64,000 nt of DNA from Antedon mediterranea (taxonomy: Eukaryota; Echinodermata; Crinoidea; Comatulida; Antedonidae). The notes under the pieces are model-generated. The model did not search any database. It worked only from the letters and a program-made list of their open reading frames with translations, and was not told the origin of the DNA. Where the stretch lies: NCBI RefSeq assembly GCF_964355755.1, contig NC_092680.1, positions 20,561,001-20,625,000 on the forward strand, written 5' to 3'. This document shows, one piece after another, positions 58,201 to 64,000 of this stretch (the stretch's first letter is position 1; the number at the start of each line of letters is the position of its first letter). The position numbers and the translations under genes were made by a program.

Positions 58201-61200
58201 GAAATATGACCAGCTTTATTGTTGGGGCTGAGCTAAGAAAATGTTTAAAACTAGAGCTGCAGGTCTTCAAAAAATTGCATTTTATACTTTGGAAACATCA
58301 GGCCTAGAGGCTTAAAAAACGCAAGCGTAGACCTTTTTCAGTCGGGGAAAAAAGTTTATTCCTCCCAGGTGTATGCATGCGTACCATCTGGACTTCCGAG
58401 TGGTGAGAAATTCATGACATACAGGATATTGAAAATGTAATAACTATAGCTATAATGTTGGCTAAGCGAAAATGGCATGTTTTTTTGTTTAGTAATGGAT
58501 GAAAAATTTATTTTAGGTGCCCCACGGTACAGAAGGTTACTTGTAAATTAAAAAATTGGTGAACAAACGAACAATTAACATAATTCGTTTTTGCTGTAGT
58601 GTAGCGTACGTCGACGCAGTACACGACGTAACCGTCGGTAAACTTCGCCTGGAAAATAACACATTACACATTTTGGTCCCTGGATGAAACTTGATATCAC
58701 GCGTCTCGACCCAACGTTGAACGATTCGTACAAAGGGATACCGCCAGACAAGTGCGTACCTAGCTATTGTTTGGTAGTAAGTTAGATCGCTGGAAATAAT
58801 GAATGCATATAAAGTGCATAATATCACTCTGACGTACTCTCACGGTCAATGAAACGTCGCGGTTTTCTAGGCGCTGAAGCTAGCTACGAAGTGAACGCGA
58901 ACGCTTTTTACTGTATATTATATTCCCCAACAAAAAGTACACGTGTTCCCTGACGTTAAATTGTCTGTATTTCTCCAGCAAACACTTTACCGCGTACCGC
59001 GTACATGAAGCGCTAAGCTATTGCTTGTCGTCACATGATCGACTGCGCATGTTTTACATCGAGTTTGTAGTCAGTTCAGATTCCGTAATTTAATTACCGG
59101 TATTTTTTCATTTTATATTAGCATATTTTTGTATTTATACCATTGATAATGTAAATTTTGTATATATATAATGATATTGTCTTTAGTTAAACAAGACAAG
59201 AAAAAATACCAACCGAGGAAATAGTGGACCTTTTGGGACTTGGGGGGGTGCGTCTGCACCCAACGCACCCCCCCTGGATACGGGCCTGAATTTAGTATCA
59301 AGAGTTATATTTTGTATGGAGTGAATTTGTAGTAAAGTATAATGTATGGAGTGAATTTTTGGAAAGAGTATACTGTATGGAGTGAATTTGTGGAAAGAGT
59401 ATACTGTATGGAGTGAATTTGTGGAAAGAGTATACTGTATGGAGTGAATTTGTGGAAAGAGTATACTTTATGGAGTGAATTTGTGGAAAGAGTATAATGT
59501 ATGGAGTGAATTTGTACTAAGACTAGAATATACTGTATGGAGTGAATTTGTGGAAAGAGTATAATGTATGGAGTGAATTTGTGGAAAGAGTATAATGTAT
59601 GGAGTGAATTTGTGGAAAGAGTATAATGTAGAGTGAATTTGTGGAAAAATGTAGAGTGAATTTGTGGAAAGAGTATAATGTATGGAGTGAATTTGAATAC
59701 AGGTTTGAGCAAAATTCACTCATTTCGAGCGATTTAATTTACAGTTTTTTACAGTTGTATGCTTGTTATGTTTTTCAACTCTATACATCAAGATGTGGTA
59801 AAAGATTTTTTTAACATAAAATTTAATCAAATATTTTCTAGTATTCCCAGACCAGTTAAGAGTGGTTTCTTTGGAAAGTTTTCTAGTTCAACAAATTCAC
59901 CAACTAGACAAGTACCAATACCAAGTTTAGAGACTGTGTTGTTTGGCCCACGTACCAAGTTGCCAGAGAATGGGGTAAGAGAGTCTTGTTGAAATTAATA
60001 TTCGATTTTTGTGGCTTGGTGGTTATGATGCTTGGCTACCAATCCAAGGATCCTGGGTTCAAGTCCTGTCATATGTCAGGATTTTTTCTAATGACAAATT
60101 ACAACTCCACTCCCAAAGACTAGTATTGAAGGCCAGGTGCGGGCAAAAAATATCTATTGATCATACATTCCAATAATTATCGATCTATAGTTTCTCCTAT
60201 GTTTCATCATTTTTTAGATTTTATTTGTGTTACAGGAGCTTGTTGAAAATAAGCACTTTCTTATCAGTGGGGGGATAGTTCAAATTACACAGTAAAATCT
60301 CTATTCTTTTGTACACAAATTTTGTAAATAGAGAGGCATTTTAAAAAGGTATAAAAAAATAAATGGTGTGGTAAAAAATGTTATCAGATGACTATTAAAA
60401 TATAGATAATATAACTTGAATTTTACATTTATGGTATTTTTATTCAACTTCAGATTTTTATTTTCATGCTATAGCAAAAATTATCCACCGTATATCGACC
60501 ATCTTTTTTCACCTTCTATGGAGTCACCAAACATGTTATTACATTAGGTTTAACTACCTACCTACCTTCCCGTTTTGTTTGGCAGAATTTTGCCAAATTT
60601 GTATTTGACCATAAGGGAAATTCATTTAATTTGATTTCTGTTACAAATATTTGATTTATGTACAGTTAACTAGATATTATATTTAAAATTCATGCCTGTA
60701 CCTGAGCTTTATTAAGACTTTGTTTATGTAGAGCATCTTGTGTATATGTTTGTCTTGTGAACGGTGATTGCCACCTTTAAGAATGAATGAATTCACTTTA
60801 TGGTTATTCTTCGCAATTTGCCTAAAAGAAAAGTTTGGTTTTGGGATAATTTTTGGGTTTTCAGTGCCTCTGGTATTACAGTAGGAGAGAATTAATTGTA
60901 AATTTCAATGATTAAAAGTGTGTTATTCAAAATACATGGTAAAACCATCAAATAGATGTATTCTTAGAATTAATTATACCATAGAGATTTATTATCTCTA
61001 AATTATGCATTCTTACAATTAACATTATTCATCAGAGTGTTAAATACCATTTTTTTCACAAAGAATCATCGTTTAATAATACTCTATGGAACTGATAGAT
61101 AGCAGGACAATTATTGAGCACACTGAAAATATTGTTATGAAGGTTTGAAAACGTTATAAATAACATAATCAATTAATAATAGTATGTACTGTATTGTAGT

Positions 61201-63419
61201 ACAGTACATTACACAAAATATAAACAATCCTGTGAAGGCTAATCACTGTAAACACATTACTATCACTATCGTCATTATGACATCATCAAATAAAAAAATA
61301 GCAATCATTTAAGAATATGTTAGGTAGGCACACAAAAATATCAAATATAATAATTAAATAACAAGAACAATATGACTCATCATGTTTATCATAATCATTT
61401 GATCACAATCATTAATTGATCATAATCAGTTGATCATAATCATTTACTGACTCTTATGGCAGTAGTATCTGCCTCAGACATATTGGGCCATGCCTTTCCT
61501 CTGGTCAAGGTCTGTACTGGATGAGAGAAGCCCTTGATCAATTTTAGGACCAATCAAGGTGCTTTAAACAGTCCTGGCTTTGTTTGTATCAAACCTGTTA
61601 GTGGCGGTTATTATCGCTGTTGGTTTTGATTGAATAAAATAAAAAAATAAATAAATGAAAAATAATCGTTTGATCATCAATCATCACAATCAAGGATGCA
61701 TTTGTTATCATATTATAATAAATATGTAATATCTTTTCAATTAACAATATGATTGGTTTAACCATGGAGGTTTCCATGGGAGTGAGTGGCCGAGCGGTTA
61801 AGACAGTGGAACCGTAATTACGTAGCCATAACATCGGCAGGGGTTTGAGGCTCACTCACTCCATGGTTCTGGTGGTAGAACGAGTCTTCTCGGATAAGGA
61901 CTATAAACCGTAGGTCCAGTGTACACATCTAGCTCGTGTGCACTTTAAAGAACCTAGTACATCTTTCGAGACGAGTAGGGGGTTACCCCGGTGTATTAGT
62001 ATATCACAGCCACTGATCACCAACTGGGCCCTCTGGGAGACCAGTCTTTGACTGAAGAGGTTACCCAGTATAAATATATATTCAATCAATCAATTAATTC
62101 CTCCATGGTTTAATTCCGATGTGCTCCTGCAACCGTGGTGTTGATTTGTTTATATCTATTCATTCCAATTAATTTCCTTTACAACAGCCTTGAGCTAAAA
62201 ACTTGATGAATACCATAATATTAATAACGGATTTTCAGACTAAGTAATGCAAAATCATATGGATCCCTGTTTCATTATTATTCACTGTATTATATGAAAA
62301 TAATAATTATGCCTTTTTAGACCTGCTTACATTACGTTGTATTTTTAAGCATAATTTGATTTTCACATTTTTTAATTAGGTTATCTGATTTAATTAAATT
62401 TTCTTCAATATCTAAACAATTTAAAATCTAAATAGAAAATTTTATTTCTGCGTTATAGTTATATTTTAATGATCTCGTTTAATAGCGGCCGTAAATATGG
62501 AACTTAAGATTTTCAATGATTTAGGACGAACCTGGGTCAGGTCAAATGATGTATGGTCGTTTGTCACCTGAACCTAGAAACCATCAAACAAACCTACGTT
62601 AAAGTGAGGAGTGCAGAGACACGTTCCAATGTCTCGGTACGCACACAGTGAACTAACATGATGTTGTTTGATCATCGACCGTCGCAAATCGAAAGCTTCT
62701 AATATACTGTTATACAAATGCAATAGTGGTTGAAACATCCTGTGATATTTGTTGACCAGAAAGTCACCAGGCGGTCACGGTTGACCGCACATAATTAGCA
62801 TCATCAGTTCTGTCAATTGTTTGTACCAAATGTCACTTTCACTTGTACCAAATGTCACTTTCACTTGTACCAAATGTCACTTTCACTTGTTATAAATCAT
62901 ATTGTAAAATATGATGAAACTGTTAAAGAGGTTGTCTATTAATAATATTCCAAAACAATAATTTTGCTTTTACAATACTTATTGATGTTTGTAAGCATTT
63001 TCATCATGAATGGGAAAAATATTTTATGATAAAATTGTCAACTCTATGAAAATAGTTTCCCTTTTATAACTCATAAACATTCACCATAATGATGTATATA
63101 CATTTACAACAAGTACTGTACATTATAAATGATGTATATACATTTACAACAAGTACGGTAAATTATAAATGTTGTTTATAAATGTGAAAGTAGAAAAACT
63201 GTAGCATTTTTTACTGCATTTTAATGAAATTAGTAATAAGAAACACGTCTGTACCCACTAATTGATAGATGGAGGACTGTCTTTCACCTGAGGCTAAGAA
63301 ACAAGCTCTGCAGGTGTATCGTAATGTAACCACCGCTCTACTCAAATCAAAGCGCCACCTAGCCATTAGCTTCAATCAATTATCAACATACTTACCGATT
63401 GATCAACGAATTACACTAG
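46220..63419 (+). CDS. FAM135: FAM135 family protein, N-terminal part (seven coding exons, runs off the window)
   Basis: FAM135 proteins have a conserved N-terminal DUF3657 region and a C-terminal serine-hydrolase-like domain; their role is poorly known. Coding exons: 46220-46296, 48085-48164, 55269-55408, 55855-55925, 56764-56937, 59842-59974, 63269-63419, with matching phases. The start reads MADLQATIELSVELSKFHNI then DLFQRGFYHMRMYLKVPPRS. Later landmarks are KTFQILYKNEEVTLKDVAVF, LILELYFSC, SSTRTLKLHIDAARGLH, HASVLFDYFHLSAASLTFHA and VPIPSLETVLFGPRTKLPENG (20 or fewer quoted in a row in the first five; the last in two parts, VPIPSLETVLFGP and RTKLPENG). These follow vertebrate FAM135A/B closely. 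Exon 7 (MEDCLSPEAKKQALQVYRNV...) is more diverged, and the next exon is not resolved. Introns are large and hold satellites, SINEs and a 1.8-kb transposon. Confidence 0.88.
46630..46928 (+). mobile_element. tRNA-Ser-like SINE, family 2
   Basis: Head GAGTGGCCGAGCGGTTAAGA has the box A form of a class II Ser tRNA; GGGGTTCGAGGCTC is box B. The body contains GTTCTGGTGGTAGAACGAGT, CGTAGGTCCAGTGTACAC, CTTTAAAGAACCTAGTACAT and the end TGACTGAAGAGGTTACCCAG. Copies are also at 61780-62075 (plus), 56090-56390 (minus), 54880-55165 (minus) and 19757-19895 (minus, partial). Confidence 0.9.
47840..47930. repeat. Short tandem repeat of ATCACTAATC
   Basis: Ten-base unit ATCACTAATC repeated about six times, ending in a partial unit. 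FAM135 intron 1. Confidence 0.9.
48720..49590. repeat. Degenerate ~30-60-bp tandem array (FAM135 intron 2)
   Basis: Built from alternating words ATTCAAGGGACATCC, TAATAAGGGGACAC and AAGGTACAGTACACCCCTA. At the left the higher-order unit is about 120 bp (GGGACATCCCTAATAAGGGG recurs); at the right it breaks into shorter steps. About 870 bp with no coding meaning. Confidence 0.9.
50416..50536. repeat. Inverted repeat, ~120 bp (FAM135 intron 2)
   Basis: GTGCTTGAGTATGGTGCGCC with GTCATTTATT on the left is mirrored by AATAAATGACAGGTTGGCGT with GCCATACTTGAGTG on the right. Probable small MITE. It lies immediately before the 47-bp satellite. Confidence 0.65.
50571..52632. repeat. 47-bp satellite, about 44 near-identical copies
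   Basis: Unit TATCTATTTGTTCATC(A/C)CTT then CTAAGTGTGCTATGTTGAAT and AGATTCA, 47 bp, repeated for about 2.06 kb inside FAM135 intron 2. Copies are almost identical except for one A/C position. C-type copies fall in two patches (copies 5-12 and 27-35), the second in short runs of two or three (CCA CCA CCC). The first and last units differ slightly (GATCTATT; GAATGGATT). It does not encode a continuous frame. Confidence 0.97.
52833..53130. mobile_element. MITE family 1 with internal 21-bp satellite expansion
   Basis: Left end TAAAGCTCTGTCAACACTGT and core ATGATGTGCCCATGGACATG are followed by nine to ten copies of a 21-bp unit (ATATTTGAGCATATCACTACC in pieces of 20 or fewer, ending GAGCACATTAC) and a degraded right end TTTTTTGTCTCTAG. 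Normal copies have one or two of these units. Both open frames here are translations of the repeat. Confidence 0.9.
54061..54230. mobile_element. Foldback palindrome, 170 bp (FAM135 intron 2)
   Basis: TTTGCGGTACACCACGTGTA and AAAAGAACTGTTGAGTTTCTCG are mirrored as CGAGAAACTCAACAGTTCTT and ATGTGGTGTACTGCAAACG. The arms also pair AATATGCTTTGAT with ATCAAAGCATATT across a short CCTCAGGAG loop. A MITE-like hairpin. Confidence 0.75.
54880..55165 (-). mobile_element. tRNA-Ser-like SINE, family 2, diverged
   Basis: In reverse: AACCAGTTCACTGGGGTAACC, CTTTAAAGTGCACACAGGTT and TAGTCCTTATCCGAGAAAAC match the family body; the head is degraded (TTAACCGCTCAACCC). Ends about 100 bp before FAM135 exon 3. 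Confidence 0.7.
56090..56390 (-). mobile_element. tRNA-Ser-like SINE, family 2
   Basis: Near-complete reverse copy: CTGGGTGACCTCTTCAGTCA ... TTAACCGCTCGGCCACTCAC. Lies in FAM135 intron 4. Confidence 0.88.
56982..57190. mobile_element. MITE family 1 plus a second partial copy (FAM135 intron 5)
   Basis: A full copy, 56982-57119 (TAAAGCTCTGTCTACACTAT to GTGTAGACAGAGCTTAA), starts 45 bp after the exon 5 donor. A second core (AATGTGATGTGCCCATATAT ... ATGACAGAGCTTT) follows directly to about 57188. Confidence 0.85.
57509..59288. mobile_element. 1.78-kb DNA element with CAGGCCCGTAT ends (FAM135 intron 5)
   Basis: Left end CAGGCCCGTATGCAGCAT and right end GGATACGGGCCTG are inverted, flanked by AATTT on both sides (57504-57508, 59289-59293; 5-bp duplication). 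Close to both ends are G/C homopolymer runs (GGGGGGGTGCG; CGCACCCCCCC). Near 57540 and 57790 the words GCGAGCGAAGCGAGC and GGGCCAGGGGCCGCCAAGGG occur twice. No transposase frame is recognised. Class undecided. Confidence 0.75.
59297..59700. repeat. 31-bp tandem repeat, about 13 copies
   Basis: Unit GTATGGAGTGAATTTGTGGA then AAGAGTATAAT, with small deletions near 59630-59660. It directly abuts the 57.5-59.3 kb transposon and ends about 140 bp before FAM135 exon 6. Confidence 0.93.
60010..60145 (+). mobile_element. tRNA-derived SINE, family 1, diverged
   Basis: Head GTGGCTTGGTGGTTATGATG ... CCTGGGTTCAAGTCCTGTC (boxes A and B) and the body word CAACTCCACTCCCAAAGAC. The 3' end is lost or diverged. 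Confidence 0.6.
61455..61660 (+). mobile_element. LINE-type 3' end remnant
   Basis: CTGCCTCAGACATATTGGGC ... GTTTTGATTGAATAAAATAA followed by A/T-rich AAATAAATAAATG: a 3' UTR-like end with polyadenylation signal and short repeat tail. No coding part is recognised. A shorter similar tail lies near 60780. Confidence 0.4.
61780..62076 (+). mobile_element. tRNA-Ser-like SINE, family 2 (most complete copy)
   Basis: GAGTGAGTGGCCGAGCGGTT to GAAGAGGTTACCCAGTATAA without large gaps. It is about 95 percent alike by eye to the copy at 46630-46928, which suggests fairly recent activity. Confidence 0.9.
62820..62888. repeat. 22-bp tandem repeat, three copies
   Basis: TTGTACCAAATGTCACTTTC plus AC, three times in FAM135 intron 6. 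Confidence 0.92.
63088..63170. repeat. Two tandem copies of a ~40-bp unit
   Basis: ATGATGTATATACATTTACA-ACAAGTAC is repeated once, with one G/T difference, about 100 bp before FAM135 exon 7. Confidence 0.85.
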
Positions 63420-63558
63420 GTATGTATCATGTCAAGTTTGAGGTTGCTGTTGGCGTGAAATTTCTCAACAAATTTCATATAAACTGTCAAGTAGGTTGCA
63501 TTCCCACATGTCGCGAAACCGACTGTCTCAACATACCTTTTTATTTGTTGTTTTTTCC

Positions 63559-63694
63559 TAAAGCTCTGTCTACACTATCAAGCAAATTTTACAAAAAAAG
63601 TGTGATGTGCCCAAATATGGTAGTGATATGACATCATAATGGGCACATTACGTTTTTTTGTCACATCAAGTTTGATAGTGTAGACAGAGCTTAG
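63559..63694. mobile_element. MITE family 1 (after FAM135 exon 7)
   Basis: TAAAGCTCTGTCTACACTAT to GATAGTGTAGACAGAGCTTA with full core, about 140 bp after the exon 7 donor. Confidence 0.9.
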
Positions 63695-64000
63695 AGTTAA
63701 TTACAAAGATTATGGGAACGTGTATATTTTATGTATAGTAATGTTGTGCAATGATGGCAGTTATTGTTTGTTTTCAAAATACAATCCTTTAATATGATTT
63801 TTTTTATTTTGTACATTTTTATAATTATGTTCTGTCTACATGTCTTCGAGCAAACTATAAAATATTTGAATATAACAAAATGTCTATGTATATTTTATAT
63901 GCATATGACAATAAATGGAATTATTTTTTCACTGATGAATGAATGAATATATTGTATTACAGATTCTAAGTAGTATAACAAAAACAGACAACACCATACC

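Noticed and set aside
59305-59723. Frames of 66-135 residues on the minus strand
   Set aside because: Products of the 31-bp tandem repeat; three overlapping frames show the same peptide words.
63961-64000. Next FAM135 exon starting after the AG at 63960
   Set aside because: Exon 7 ends in phase 1, which gives a stop four codons into this stretch; the AG near 63986 would keep the frame, but the evidence is too short to decide.

Overview
The window is animal (metazoan) nuclear DNA: AT-rich, gene-sparse, with split genes and GT..AG introns, and packed with short transposons. Frequent AGGCCTAG words together with the gene content suggest a non-vertebrate deuterostome, most likely an echinoderm. 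That is an inference from style; no species is claimed.

Seven protein-coding genes can be read exon by exon. From left to right: a TBP-like factor gene (TBPL1, minus strand, six coding exons, 2660-14143); geminin (GMNN, plus, eight exons, 16868-20808); the RNase P/MRP subunit POP1 (plus, eight exons, 22557-28489); two intronless four-helix membrane proteins of the MOSMO type, in opposite orientation (minus 30736-31251; plus 34804-35358); a PRXL2B/selenoprotein-U gene (minus, five coding exons, 37041-43557); and the 5' part of a FAM135 gene (plus, seven coding exons, 46220-63419, running off the right edge). TBPL1 and GMNN are head to head, as are PRXL2B and FAM135. POP1 converges on the first MOSMO-like gene, and the second MOSMO-like gene converges on PRXL2B. 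A broken GNAT acetyltransferase copy lies near 44.5 kb and a LINE reverse-transcriptase tail near 33 kb.

The most interesting item is the PRXL2B gene. The reading frame is interrupted by one in-frame TGA exactly where the first cysteine of the CxxC redox motif belongs. The presumed 3' UTR contains a textbook SECIS hairpin (36008-36058 minus: ATGA...AAA...TGAT, with a 9-bp helix and an apical mini-stem). Together these say it is a selenocysteine enzyme with a UxxC active site. About 1 kb separates stop codon and SECIS, and three hairpin transposons sit in that space.

The rest is mostly mobile DNA. About 18 copies or fragments of a ~145-bp terminal-inverted-repeat MITE (ends AAGCTCTGTCTACACTATC) are scattered in introns and 3' UTRs. 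A second hairpin family carries inverted CCAAT boxes. There are two tRNA-derived SINE families, two DNA elements with exact 8-bp target duplications (14360-15988, 42168-43387), a 2.66-kb element with ~0.8-kb inverted repeats (39267-41930), a TTAA-flanked element in a POP1 intron, and a 1.78-kb CAGGCCCG-ended element in a FAM135 intron. Large tandem arrays include ~44 copies of a 47-bp unit (50.57-52.63 kb). Stretches without an entry are AT-rich intron or spacer in which I see nothing recognisable.
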